Assembly (NCBI RefSeq): GCF_022662015.1
Contig: NZ_JAKMCM010000001.1
Span: 62,001 to 126,000, forward strand
DNA length: 64,000 nucleotides
Reading direction: 5' to 3'
Origin: Aestuariivivens sediminicola
GTDB lineage: Bacteria; Bacteroidota; Bacteroidia; Flavobacteriales; Flavobacteriaceae
This document shows positions 35,746-45,218 of the stretch, one piece after another; within the stretch, counting starts at the first letter, position 1, and each line of letters opens with the position of its first letter. Position numbers and translations under genes: made by a program. The notes beneath the pieces were generated by a model, which ran no database searches, was not told where the DNA came from, and saw only the letters and a list, made by a program, of their open reading frames with translations.

Positions 35746-36858
35746 TTAATTCTTTATTCCGACTATTTGCTTATAGAGGGCTTCATGTTCTCTAATAAAT
35801 CTGTCAATAGATAAATTATTCTCTACATGCGCTCTCATTCTATTCGCAATTAACTCTCTTTCTTTAAATGACATTTCTTTAACTTTCAAAATTTTCGAAA
35901 TTAAATCATCTATATCTCCAGAACTAAATAAAAAATCTGGAAAATTTTTTAAAACCTCTTTAATTCCAGTGATGTCTGATCCTAAAACAATTCGTTTCGA
36001 GGACATTGCTTCCATTGGAGCTATGGGCAGACCTTCTTTTCTCCCTTCATCTTTAGTAGGAATCACGAATAGATCTGCCAAAGCCAAATAAGGTCTGACA
36101 TCTAATTTCTTGCCCAAAAAGAAAATATTAGAAAAATCTTTGTAATTACTAATCAGCTCTTTACCATATTCATTCTTATCATCACCCACTATGAGTACTT
36201 TAATTGTTTTATCGTTTAACCTCACAATTGCATCAAGTAGTATTTCAATCCCCTTTACAGGGACTAAATTAGCTACAGAAATAATAATGAAATCTTCTTC
36301 TCCAAAAATTAGTCCTTCTGGAGACTTATAAGTTTTTTCCAAAGGTGAAAATCTTTTAACATCTACACAAAGTGGTATTATGGTAACCTTGCTAAAGTTA
36401 TTTTTAAAAAACCGTTCAGGTATTTCTTTGTTAACAGATATAATTTTAGTACTCAACTTTGACCGCCACAACCAAGCTTTATTACCCCAACCCATCGCTT
36501 TTTTTGTATATATAAACGGAATTCCTGCAAGTTTTGCTGCTAATGGTTCAGAAAAATCAGAGCTCCAATGCCAAGAATGAATGATATTAAAACCACCATT
36601 TTTAAAAAACTGATAAATTTTAAAAACTCTAAATGGAAAAGTTAACAATGGATAATAAGAAACACTCGTATTAAATAAATGAACTTTAATATTAAGTTTC
36701 ATAATTTCCTTAAATAATTCCCCTCTATCATGAAAACAACAAACCTCTGGATTAAAAATATTTTTATCTAAACGAGACACCATATCATAAACAGATTTAC
36801 CACTCCCGGCCGTATCAAAATTGGGAATCGTAAATAAAATTTTAATACGCCTATCCAT
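35746..36858 (-). CDS. Glycosyltransferase family 4-type enzyme
   Basis: A 370-residue GT-B transferase. It opens KILFTIPNFDTAGSGKSVYDM, has HSWHWSSDFSEPLAA in the N-domain, FIIISVANLVPVKGIEILL at the donor domain, and EGRKEGLPIAPMEAMSSKRIVLGSD with the acidic motif. Its ATG overlaps the stop of the asparagine-synthase-like gene by 8 nt, so the two are coupled. Specificity unknown. Confidence 0.88.
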   Translation of the reverse strand: MDRRIKILFTIPNFDTAGSGKSVYDMVSRLDKNIFNPEVCCFHDRGELFKEIMKLNIKVHLFNTSVSYYPLLTFPFRVFKIYQFFKNGGFNIIHSWHWSSDFSEPLAAKLAGIPFIYTKKAMGWGNKAWLWRSKLSTKIISVNKEIPERFFKNNFSKVTIIPLCVDVKRFSPLEKTYKSPEGLIFGEEDFIIISVANLVPVKGIEILLDAIVRLNDKTIKVLIVGDDKNEYGKELISNYKDFSNIFFLGKKLDVRPYLALADLFVIPTKDEGRKEGLPIAPMEAMSSKRIVLGSDITGIKEVLKNFPDFLFSSGDIDDLISKILKVKEMSFKERELIANRMRAHVENNLSIDRFIREHEALYKQIVGIKN

Positions 36859-38239
36859 GACCTCGGGATTTATAAAATTGGGATAACACTATAAGCATAT
36901 TTATCGGATGGGCAACATCAAGGGATTGCCCTTGATAAAATCTATGACAACATTCCGTGATCACAGCCTCAGGAATAAACCCATCGGACTTTAGTTCTTG
37001 CAATTGTTGTATTACATGGATTTGGTTACTAGCCCCTAAATACTGAAGCTCCCAGTTACGCTGTAAATAGGGTTTCCGAATTAGTGATGACATCATACGT
37101 TGCATTTTATTGGTTAAGCGATAGGGTATATTATAAGGAACTTTATCGAAATGGTAGTTGTACAAATGAAATGGACGATGGGCCTGCCAGGTTATTTTCG
37201 CTAATTCAGGCATCTTATGCTTTATGTAAGCGATTTGCAACTTTCTATTCGACAACATATTCTCCGGTAACGTACAAATAAACTGACACATCGCATTGTC
37301 ATAATAGGGCAAGCTTATGGGTGCTACACTATGGAATACCGAAAGATTGACTGAGGTCCAACGTGGTGCCCAGTGCATGGACTTAAAGGCACGTAGTTTC
37401 GCATTTGTATCCTCAATGCGAATTTTGGACAATAATTCTGAAATTCGTGATTTCAAATAACTTGTAAAGTCACCCGATAAGTTCCAATGATCCCACAACT
37501 TGCAGGCTAACTCCAGTCCACCTCGCTTTATAAGTTTACGTTCTAAAAACGTAACCAGTTCATCTTTGGATAAACTAGGCACATGCATAGAGTCGAATAA
37601 CACGTCGCCCCAATGCCCTAAGGAAAACACCTCTCCTTTTCCCTCTAAGTAATCAACCACGGCCATCTGTCTTGGACTGGTAAAATCCGAATACCCCCCA
37701 TTCAGTTCAAACAATCGGTCCAAAACTGACCATAAATACCCTTCAGGAATGGAATAGCTTTCAAACTCGAAATCACAAGCCTCAGCAATCTTTCTGGCTA
37801 TTTTAGTTTCAGGATAGCCTTGCTGAAATTCGTAACTATAAGAAAACACCTCCCGTTGCAACCTGTGCAAGGCCACAGCCTGGGTACGACTATCGAGTCC
37901 ACCGGAAAGTGGCAGTATGACCCGTTTACCTTTGGTTTGTTTGTCAATAATACCCTCAAACAGATCAGAATAGGCCTCCAGCGCTTCACTAAAGTCTGAT
38001 ATAGTCGGGGTGGAATGCCATTGAAACCATGGTTTGGAATCCACAACAAAGCCATGTTCGTCGAGTTCATGTTTAGACGCTGGAGCTAGTACCACCTTAT
38101 CCTTCCAATAGGTGTCCTGATCTAAAAAAAAACCAATAGCCACAAACACGCATATGGCCTCTAAGTGTAATTCATGAGGTGCCTTAACCTTGGCAAAGGT
38201 TTGATGGGTTGGTATTATTGGGGTGGTCACTGTTCTCAT
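36851..38239 (-). CDS. Asparagine-synthase-like protein lacking a glutaminase domain
   Basis: A 462-residue protein with the ATP-pyrophosphatase PP-loop LSGGLDSRTQ (SGGLDS at 112-117) and a C-terminal asparagine-synthase fold (CQFICTLPENMLSNRKLQIAYIKHKMPELAKI). True AsnB has an N-terminal glutaminase with Cys2 as nucleophile; here residue 2 is Arg and the N-terminal part (1-110) is shorter and unrelated by eye, so ammonia must come from elsewhere or the chemistry differs. In this locus it could amidate a uronic acid or amino sugar. It lies just below repeat island 3. Confidence 0.8.
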   Translation of the reverse strand: MRTVTTPIIPTHQTFAKVKAPHELHLEAICVFVAIGFFLDQDTYWKDKVVLAPASKHELDEHGFVVDSKPWFQWHSTPTISDFSEALEAYSDLFEGIIDKQTKGKRVILPLSGGLDSRTQAVALHRLQREVFSYSYEFQQGYPETKIARKIAEACDFEFESYSIPEGYLWSVLDRLFELNGGYSDFTSPRQMAVVDYLEGKGEVFSLGHWGDVLFDSMHVPSLSKDELVTFLERKLIKRGGLELACKLWDHWNLSGDFTSYLKSRISELLSKIRIEDTNAKLRAFKSMHWAPRWTSVNLSVFHSVAPISLPYYDNAMCQFICTLPENMLSNRKLQIAYIKHKMPELAKITWQAHRPFHLYNYHFDKVPYNIPYRLTNKMQRMMSSLIRKPYLQRNWELQYLGASNQIHVIQQLQELKSDGFIPEAVITECCHRFYQGQSLDVAHPINMLIVLSQFYKSRGHG

Positions 38240-38846
38240 GTATTGCTAACGCAATATACAATTTTATGTCGTTGAAGGTACCAAGCATTGTAACATTCGA
38301 CTCAACTCTTTCACGCTTACAATAAGCTCCCCTCTAAAGACCAAAGGGTAACGGAGCGTTAAAACACATCCGATGGATGTTATTAGGGAAGGGGCGAGAT
38401 TGCGTTTTGGCGAAAGGCGTGACAGGGAGTTTGGCTTAATAATTAGCCTGATTTATTTTTTCATAACCCTCCATCTTACGCCTGTGGCGTAATCCACCTC
38501 CCTTAGGCTTAAAGGAGGAGCCAGTTAAATTAATCTTTCTTGTTCCCTTACGAATTAATGGATTCCTGCCTGCGCAGGAATGACAAGATAATTCAAATTT
38601 GTATTGCTCTTATCCAATAGTAAGAATATAAGCTCAAAAGCTTGGAGATTCAGGAGTGAAGCGACGCCAAGTTTTGAGCTTGGTTCACCGAAGGTGAAAT
38701 TCCTACTATTGGTGTCCTTTTTTTGGTTCATTTTTTTGGACAAGCAAAAAAATGAACATAAAACCAAATTGACCGCCGAAGATTCAAGGCTAGCGTTTCC
38801 TGCCTGCCGTCCGCCAGGTAGGCAGAATGCATCTCTGCATTGACCA
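38240..38846. repeat. Repeat island 3 (about 0.6 kb, no gene)
   Basis: It contains one AACCCTCC unit (from 38463), the ATTCCTGC/GCAGGAAT palindrome (38562-38581) and the 161-bp block 38621-38781, in the same order and orientation as 26263-26580. A CCTGCCTGCC.. fragment follows. A degenerate CTCCCCTCT..GGGAAGGGG segment lies at 38330-38395. Open frames on both strands here are translations of the repeats. Confidence 0.85.
38621..38781 (+). repeat. 161-bp direct repeat, copy 2 (copy 1 at 26420-26580)
   Basis: The same chain of hairpins as copy 1, differing by only a few bases (for example GAGTGAAGCGAC against GAACGAAGTGAC). It ends at the common GACCGCCGAAG / GACTGCCGAAG segment. Confidence 0.85.
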
Positions 38847-40046
38847 TTACTCCATGACCATTTCATAAAAGTCCAAAAACCGGGCAATAGAGGTCTCAGA
38901 ATTAAAATGCTGTCTTACAAATTCGTGGGCCTGTAAAGTGATACGCTGAATCTCTTTCTCAGGTGTCTCTGCAACCTCCTGAATGGCACCCGCCAGAGCC
39001 TCAGGATCTCGAACAGGGACCAACCACCCAGTTTCATTGGGGGTGACTACCTCGGCCATACCACCACAGTTGGTTGACACCACGGGAATACCAAGAGCCA
39101 TTGCTTCTAAAACCACATTGGCAATGCCCTCTTCTACACTTGGTAATATTAAGCAGTCATAATCTTTAAGAGATTCAAATAGAAGATGCTGTGGTAACCC
39201 ATTCAAAATTTCAACTTCCTTAGTAAGATTCAATTGATCTATTTGAAATAAAATGTCTTCAGATATCGCGTTGGAAGCAATAACCGTGTAATGCACTTGA
39301 ACACCTTTTTCCTTTAAAAGTTTTACTGCATCTATGGCATAGTTGTAACCCTTTATCCAATGAAAACGACCTACTGATACCATAAGAAAACAATCCATAT
39401 TCCTCTTTTCAAAAACCCCAAAAGCATCAAAAGTCGTTTTAACTATAGGAGAATGAATGACCTCTATTTTTTCTTTATCTACATGATATTTTTGAGCTTC
39501 GATAGCAATTGCTTTGGAAACAGCGTGAAACCTATCTACTTTAGGAAATAACTCTTTATAAGTATTTGCCAGTTCAACATCTGCTATTGGCGAATAATTT
39601 ATATGCGCCCCTCTTAAACTTAACACCAGTTTAGCCCCAAACCTGTCCTTTAAAAACATCCATTGTCTAATATCTTTTGCCCACTGAATATGAAAAATAT
39701 CCGGTTTATGAATTATTACTGGTACTAGTCTTGATAAGACATACCATCTTTTATAACGCTCAGGATAGGTTTTTAGTTCTTTCCAAAGTAGTACAAACCT
39801 TGTAGGGTATAAAATCAATAACTTTACAACCCTAAACATGGTTAGTATTACATTTAAAATCCTGTTTTTAGGGATTCCATAGATCTTTATCCTTGGAGAC
39901 CTGTACTTTATGGGAGCGGTACGTTTACCAAATAAAAGCACCTCATGCTCAGACGCTATACCCTTAATTAAGTTTTCAATAAAGGTAGTACTTGGTACAG
40001 TTCCAGAGTAAATGGCTATTTTCAAAGGTTTTTTCTCTTTTATCAT
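38847..40046 (-). CDS. Glycosyltransferase family 4-type enzyme
   Basis: I place the start at the ATG at 40046 (399 residues; a TTG at 40070 is less likely). The N-domain starts KPLKIAIYSGTVPST and has VLSLRGAHINYSP; the donor domain has FLMVSVGRFHWIKGYNYAIDAV and EGIANVVLEAMALGIPVVSTNCGGM with the E-x7-E motif. The GRFHWIKGYNYA stretch resembles the WcaL-like enzyme at 34.5-35.7 kb, so the two may be paralogues. Its stop borders repeat island 3. Confidence 0.89.
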   Translation of the reverse strand: MIKEKKPLKIAIYSGTVPSTTFIENLIKGIASEHEVLLFGKRTAPIKYRSPRIKIYGIPKNRILNVILTMFRVVKLLILYPTRFVLLWKELKTYPERYKRWYVLSRLVPVIIHKPDIFHIQWAKDIRQWMFLKDRFGAKLVLSLRGAHINYSPIADVELANTYKELFPKVDRFHAVSKAIAIEAQKYHVDKEKIEVIHSPIVKTTFDAFGVFEKRNMDCFLMVSVGRFHWIKGYNYAIDAVKLLKEKGVQVHYTVIASNAISEDILFQIDQLNLTKEVEILNGLPQHLLFESLKDYDCLILPSVEEGIANVVLEAMALGIPVVSTNCGGMAEVVTPNETGWLVPVRDPEALAGAIQEVAETPEKEIQRITLQAHEFVRQHFNSETSIARFLDFYEMVME

Positions 40047-40125
40047 TCCAGCTCTATTTTCAATCCCCAATGGGTTTAAATATTTTTAATGTTATAAAAT
40101 ATAACATGGTAGCCATACCGTATTT

Positions 40126-41337
40126 TTAATTTTTAAAAAACTGCCTTAAACTGGTCCGTATAAACAACCATTTTCGCTTCAAGTTAATTTTACCGCTCAT
40201 AATAGGTCTCAATGCCAACTTAAGCCCTACAACTTTATCTCCTCTACCCAAAAGTTGTAAAGATTGTCTTAAGTTATCGTACAGTAGTTCAATCTTACGT
40301 TGCTCACTTGCCGGTATAATTTTGGCATTACGATAAACCCAAGGTTTTAAATTATTTGCTTCCCAGGTTGTAATAGCCTCTTTAAATAAAGTTTTATAAA
40401 GATTATTTAATTCAGGCCAAGAATAATTAGAAGCAATATTTTTAGACTTTGATGCACACTCCAGATATTTCTCATGATCTTCTTTCATTGAAACTACGGC
40501 ATCCACTAATGCCGACACATCTGCTTTAGGACACAAAATACCACCTCCTTTTTTCAGTGCATCAGCTGCAATACCTATATTGGTTGAAATAACTGGTACA
40601 CCGCTAGCTAAAGACTCCAAAATAGGTAAAGGTCCTCCTTCAAAATCCGAAGTACATAAATAAACATGTATTGATTCAAAAAACTTTAAGGCTTTTCTGT
40701 CCGATGTAAGCTTTTGATGTGTAAATTTCACTCCTATTTCTTCAAAATCATTATAAAATTGTTCCCATCCCCTTCCCTGAATTAGTAGCTCTATATTCAT
40801 ACTGTTATCTACAAGTTTTTTTAATACCTCGATAGCTATATCAATACGCTTTCTGTTAAACTTTCCCGGATAGGACCCCATCATTCCTAGTTTAAAAGCT
40901 CCATTTCCCGTATAAAGATCTGGATTTATTTTTTTAAAATCATCAGGCATAATGCCTAATGATGCGTAAATAACCGGTGTTTTTGAATGCGCCCCCAGGA
41001 AATGCAACCATTCTATAGAAACCACGTGGATTATATCCGCGTAAGCAGCTTCTTCTATTTTATAAATTTCATCAGAACAAACATGGTGCACTGTTGCAAT
41101 CGTAGGTATGGGAATATTTCTAAAATCAACTTTTCTATCGTCATCAAGATGAGCGACGTTAAAAAGCCAGTGAATAACATCCACCTGTTGAATCAATAAT
41201 TGAAACTCTCGATATCTATATTTGAACTCGTGTACAGAAAAATAATAGATCTCATCCTCGGGCATGGCTCGCACTATACCTTTGGCAATAGCGCCTTCTG
41301 ACCAATAAAAATTTGCCGATACCAATAGAATCCTCAT
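40126..41337 (-). CDS. Glycosyltransferase family 4-type enzyme
   Basis: A 403-residue GT-B transferase. The N-domain opens RILLVSANFYWSEGAIAKGIV and has IATVHHVCSDEIYK; the donor domain has GAFKLGMMGSYPGKFNRKRIDI and EGGPLPILESLASGVPVISTNIGIA. The long basic C-terminal tail (about residues 340-403) exceeds the usual fold. The ATG overlaps the upstream GT2 stop (ATGA). Specificity unknown. Confidence 0.88.
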   Translation of the reverse strand: MRILLVSANFYWSEGAIAKGIVRAMPEDEIYYFSVHEFKYRYREFQLLIQQVDVIHWLFNVAHLDDDRKVDFRNIPIPTIATVHHVCSDEIYKIEEAAYADIIHVVSIEWLHFLGAHSKTPVIYASLGIMPDDFKKINPDLYTGNGAFKLGMMGSYPGKFNRKRIDIAIEVLKKLVDNSMNIELLIQGRGWEQFYNDFEEIGVKFTHQKLTSDRKALKFFESIHVYLCTSDFEGGPLPILESLASGVPVISTNIGIAADALKKGGGILCPKADVSALVDAVVSMKEDHEKYLECASKSKNIASNYSWPELNNLYKTLFKEAITTWEANNLKPWVYRNAKIIPASEQRKIELLYDNLRQSLQLLGRGDKVVGLKLALRPIMSGKINLKRKWLFIRTSLRQFFKN

Positions 41338-42173
41338 GCCTTTCTAACCACGCTTTTTATGTTATAAATAATAATTTTTTTTATTAAGGCATAATTAAAC
41401 CACTTTCTTAATAAAACTACTCTATGAATAAGTCGATACTCCTTTTTTCTATAGGTCATTTTTTTTGCATTATTCCGAACTGTACCTTCATGTTTACGCA
41501 TAAAGTTCAGTTTTTCCGACATATAAGTAAATCTGTAATTTTCCAAACATAGATGAACCCAGAAATAAAAATCTCCTATAGTCTTATAAGTAATGACCTT
41601 TTTTGCTTTTTCAGATAATAAAGACTTTTTAAATACTGCTGAACTTACATTTCTAATAATACAGTAATCTGGCATAAAATAGTTTAAAAACTCTTTACCC
41701 GCCATATTAAAATCTTTTTCCAGTAGCTTTTCATATTTCCTTTCGATACGTGTTGTGTTACCAATATCATTATTATTTGCATCTACGTTAGTGGTACCCA
41801 CAAAAACAACATCTGGCGCATAACTTCTATTAAAGCATCCCAATACCTTTTCTAAAAATAAAGGTGATGCAAAATCATCACTTTCTGCAATCCAGATATA
41901 ATCACCACGAGCAACACTAATCCCTTTAAACCACTGTTTAAAAGGAGATCCTGAGTTTTGGGTATTAACAATAAAATGAGATATTTTCTCATGGTTTTTA
42001 TAGGTCTTAAGTATATCTATACTCCTATCGGTCGAGGCATCATCTAAAATTATAACTTCAAAGTTCTGATAGGTCTGGTTAATTATTGTATCCAGTCTTT
42101 TTTGTAAAAATTTTGCATGATTATAATTAGGAATTATAATGGACACCAAGCACTGTTTAATTCGAGTATCCAT
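41334..42173 (-). CDS. Glycosyltransferase family 2-type enzyme
   Basis: A 279-residue GT-A transferase. It starts VSIIIPNYNHAKFLQKRLDTI, has VIILDDASTDRSIDIL and the metal-binding IAESDDFA (DD). The tail is rich in Lys and Arg and may contact the membrane. Its ATG overlaps the stop of the WbsX-like gene by 1 nt (TAATG). Specificity unknown. Confidence 0.9.
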   Translation of the reverse strand: MDTRIKQCLVSIIIPNYNHAKFLQKRLDTIINQTYQNFEVIILDDASTDRSIDILKTYKNHEKISHFIVNTQNSGSPFKQWFKGISVARGDYIWIAESDDFASPLFLEKVLGCFNRSYAPDVVFVGTTNVDANNNDIGNTTRIERKYEKLLEKDFNMAGKEFLNYFMPDYCIIRNVSSAVFKKSLLSEKAKKVITYKTIGDFYFWVHLCLENYRFTYMSEKLNFMRKHEGTVRNNAKKMTYRKKEYRLIHRVVLLRKWFNYALIKKIIIYNIKSVVRKA

Positions 42174-43252
42174 TATTCCAATGCCCTTTTTGTAGCTTTT
42201 AAATAAGCATTACCATATTTTTCACAAGGCTCTATATGATTACCTTCTGCCCACTCATTCATGGCATTAATGAAAATAAAATTTTCATCTTCTGAAAAAG
42301 GCCTAAAATTGTCCTTAATATGTCTTAACCATTTATAATAGAGTTTAGGACTACTCCCTAATCCTATAGAAGCATTATTTCCTTTTCTTGCTGTATTATC
42401 CCAGCCTGGTGTAACAGAACGATACAATTTATAGTCTGGTGTGGATCTATCCATTTGTTCTCTAACTCCAAGTTTGAAATCACGCAAACTATATGTATAT
42501 GTAGCAGGTTTCCTTATAAAAAATCTTTTCAAAAACTTAATCCAATATTTAGATCTTTTTTTATTTTTCATCACACGATGTGGTGAAAACTCTACTGAGG
42601 CATCGAAATTGAATTCTTTAGGATTTTTAAAATTATCAAAACTTTCGGCAACACATAAGTATAACCCTTTATAACCAAATTCATTTACAGCAATATCACG
42701 CCAAATATTTGAAGTTTTACTAATATCTGGGAACAAATCGGGTCGGTAAACCATAAAAACAGGGCAATCATCAACCCTAATATATCGTCTGTCCGAGAAG
42801 ACCTTTTCACAAAGCCATCGTATATGGGTTTTATCATCTTCAAAACTATAATCCTGTTTAATCAATATTTCGTGATCCAGTCCATCCCATCGCCGTGTCC
42901 AATTTTCATTAGCCCAACAATACATAAAAGGCATATTGGGTTTACCTTGTTTAAGCATTTCATCTAAAGGATAATTAAGTAGCCGTTTGCCGTTAAACCA
43001 ATAGTGGTAGTAACAAAACCCATGTATACCATATTTTTTAGCCATATTAGCTTGTGCTTCTCTGGTCTGAGGATCTCTTAGGTCATAATACCCTAATTCT
43101 GTTGGCACATGAGGTTGGTAATGCCCCTTAAATAGTGGTTTAGCCTTTTTTACATTAGTCCATTCCGTGAACCCTTTACCCCACCATAAATCATTTTCAG
43201 GTATGGGATGAAACTGTGGCAATACAAAGGCTATAGATCTTAATTTAGGCAT
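42173..43252 (-). CDS. WbsX-like glycosyltransferase (GH99-like domain)
   Basis: A 359-residue Glyco_tran_WbsX protein. It opens AFVLPQFHPIPENDLWWGKGFTEW, the family hallmark, then YGIHGFCYYHYWFNGKRLL and FMYCWANENWTRRWDG, and FIFINAMNEWAEGNHIEP near the end. The fold is TIM-barrel-like, related to GH99 endomannosidases. Members occur in O-antigen and rhamnan loci; their exact chemistry is poorly described. It is directly adjacent to the methyltransferase gene at 43253. Confidence 0.88.
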   Translation of the reverse strand: MPKLRSIAFVLPQFHPIPENDLWWGKGFTEWTNVKKAKPLFKGHYQPHVPTELGYYDLRDPQTREAQANMAKKYGIHGFCYYHYWFNGKRLLNYPLDEMLKQGKPNMPFMYCWANENWTRRWDGLDHEILIKQDYSFEDDKTHIRWLCEKVFSDRRYIRVDDCPVFMVYRPDLFPDISKTSNIWRDIAVNEFGYKGLYLCVAESFDNFKNPKEFNFDASVEFSPHRVMKNKKRSKYWIKFLKRFFIRKPATYTYSLRDFKLGVREQMDRSTPDYKLYRSVTPGWDNTARKGNNASIGLGSSPKLYYKWLRHIKDNFRPFSEDENFIFINAMNEWAEGNHIEPCEKYGNAYLKATKRALE

Positions 43253-44032
43253 CTAAAATCTTTTTTTTGCAACAATAATTTCAATATATTCGGCTCTAAT
43301 ACCAAAGTCTAAATTATCTATATATTCAATTTCTACTTCGGCACCGGTATGCTCTTCAATAAAATTTTTAATATCATACCCCCAATGAAATGTTACTGGT
43401 GATCCTTTGGGGTCAACAGGATTACCATGCCATTCGGGTTCAAACAAAAAAATGGGTTCTCCATCATGGTCTTTTTTTGCCCAACGCTGTGTCTTTTTAT
43501 GCTTATTGATAATAGGTACAGAAAAAATATGTGCCCCTCCAGGTTTTAAGGTACGATGTATTTCTTTAAAAGCTTTGTCTGGTTCATAAATATGCTCCAT
43601 AACATCTGATGTAATTACCAAATCAAAGGTGTTGTCTTTAAAGGTTTGATTTTCCAGATCTTCGTTTCTAATACCATTTACAATACTTCCAAAAGGTTTA
43701 TCAACAAAATATTGAGTTTCTAAATACTGCTTTGCATTATTACTTAAATTAATGCTATGTCCCCTATTTCCGGGTGAAGACTCATGTATAGCAAGGTTTT
43801 TCCAGTTAGGGTAATACTGGTTAATTATAAACATTAGTGCTCTCTCTCTTGGAATTGAACCACAGTCAGAACATTTGAAATAATCCCGAAGCCAACTATT
43901 TCTTGAAACAAACATGACTTCTTGTTCACAGCATGGACAAAACCCTGAATGCTTGAAATAGAATTCCCTTTTTCTAGCTTCATGTATACTTGTAATTTTT
44001 CCTTTAATGTATATTTTTAAAACTCGTAGCAT
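43253..44032 (-). CDS. Class I SAM-dependent methyltransferase with N-terminal zinc-knuckle-like motif
   Basis: A 259-residue protein. Near the N-terminus there are two Cys pairs (CPCCEQ and CSDCGS, about residues 33-60) likely binding a metal ion; the Methyltransf_11 core follows, with FDLVITSDVMEHIYEPDKAFKEI and LKPGGAHIFSVPI. It probably methylates a sugar or glycan end. The upstream gap to the sialyltransferase-like gene is 147 nt and AT-rich, so it may begin a separate transcript. Confidence 0.83.
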   Translation of the reverse strand: MLRVLKIYIKGKITSIHEARKREFYFKHSGFCPCCEQEVMFVSRNSWLRDYFKCSDCGSIPRERALMFIINQYYPNWKNLAIHESSPGNRGHSINLSNNAKQYLETQYFVDKPFGSIVNGIRNEDLENQTFKDNTFDLVITSDVMEHIYEPDKAFKEIHRTLKPGGAHIFSVPIINKHKKTQRWAKKDHDGEPIFLFEPEWHGNPVDPKGSPVTFHWGYDIKNFIEEHTGAEVEIEYIDNLDFGIRAEYIEIIVAKKRF

Positions 44033-44179
44033 ATTTTAAAAGTCAAAATAGTTTTTAAAAAATAAATAATAATGTAAAAAACATCAATTTATTAATTCAC
44101 GAAAAATTAATTATAAAATCTTAGTACTTTATTATACAATTTAATAATAAATTACAAGCTTTTGTTGAAATATTACTCA
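44033..44179. other. AT-rich intergenic gap inside the locus
   Basis: About 147 nt of almost pure A+T between the methyltransferase (ATG at 44032) and the polysialyltransferase-like gene. It may hold a promoter for the downstream genes, but no clear TTG/TAnnTTTG pair is visible on the minus strand. Confidence 0.35.
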
Positions 44180-45217
44180 TCATTCAATCTCATAAAGTCT
44201 AGGGATATTATTTATAACTATAGAGAACATTGACTTAAAATCATTAAACCAAATATTACTATTATTCATATTATGAAGTAAAACCTCTGCCAATTGTCTA
44301 GTACGACCTTTAAAAATTAATTGATTATACATTAGGGACGAAGATGATATTCCACATAATTCCACTTGAGGGTCATTGTACAATAAACATTCCAGTGGCA
44401 TTAAATTATTTTCAATCACTATGACTTTATCCTTGAAGATATTTTTAAATTTATAGTCAAAATCATGATTTCTTGGATGTCCCTTCCAATAGACTTGACA
44501 CTTTTTATCTAAATAATAACTAATAAGGTGTAGATAAATTTCAAACTCAAAATCTTTAGTTACTAAATCATAATTTGAGAAACATTGACCTACGATAATT
44601 ACTATCTTCCGATCATTAATTCTTTCTAATTTAAATTTCCAAATATCGGAAACCTTTTGAATTACATCTTTTAGGTAAAAATTATTTACAACATCATTTT
44701 TTTTCTTTGGCTCAACTAGAGGCAATAAAAAATATCTCCCAATTACCCTTTTCTCATGTTTCCTAAGAACTAAATGGCCATACTTATGCAATAATAATGA
44801 TCTGTTCAGAAAATATTTTCCAATAATTTTTACCTTTTTAAAAAAGGTTTCATTTTCTAGAAATAAAGACTTTAAAGTAAATTTCCTTACTGGCACATAA
44901 GAATGTAATCCCTCTTCAAATAACAAAATTGGCATTGAAGAAAAACTATCAGCAATGTCTTTTGATTGTTTTGAAAACAGCTTTCCAATCCAAAGATTAA
45001 TATATTTATTCTTTTGAAGTTTATGTAATTCATTAAAACTAACAATACCGTTTATAAAATCATACTTTCTAAGAATCCTAATACATTCATTCGATATATC
45101 CTCATTTACTTCAAATAAAATTACATCACATGATTGGGATTTATCTTTGATATGAACCTGATAAAAGTTTAAAAAAGTTATACATTGCCAAGTTCCGTTA
45201 ATTGCCGCAATATCCAT
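44180..45217 (-). CDS. Polysialyltransferase/sialyltransferase-like glycosyltransferase
   Basis: A 345-residue protein from the ATG at 45217, 1 nt after the neuA stop (a TTG at 45235 is less likely). It shows the three motifs of bacterial sialyltransferases of the GT38/GT52 type: an acidic-acidic-Gly motif FEEGLHS (EEG at 101-103), an HP motif YWKGHPRNHD (245-249) and a Ser cluster GISSSSL (291-294). The opening INGTWQCITFLNFY also fits. Position right after NeuB and NeuA supports transfer of a CMP-activated nonulosonic acid. Overall similarity to named members is weak by eye. Confidence 0.7.
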   Translation of the reverse strand: MDIAAINGTWQCITFLNFYQVHIKDKSQSCDVILFEVNEDISNECIRILRKYDFINGIVSFNELHKLQKNKYINLWIGKLFSKQSKDIADSFSSMPILLFEEGLHSYVPVRKFTLKSLFLENETFFKKVKIIGKYFLNRSLLLHKYGHLVLRKHEKRVIGRYFLLPLVEPKKKNDVVNNFYLKDVIQKVSDIWKFKLERINDRKIVIIVGQCFSNYDLVTKDFEFEIYLHLISYYLDKKCQVYWKGHPRNHDFDYKFKNIFKDKVIVIENNLMPLECLLYNDPQVELCGISSSSLMYNQLIFKGRTRQLAEVLLHNMNNSNIWFNDFKSMFSIVINNIPRLYEIE

Positions 45218-45218
45218 T

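Noticed and set aside
38555-38887. 110-codon minus-strand and 79-codon plus-strand frames in island 3
   Set aside because: Nearly the same peptide as in island 1, produced by the shared 161-bp noncoding repeat; the minus-strand frame also overlaps the end of a real GT gene.
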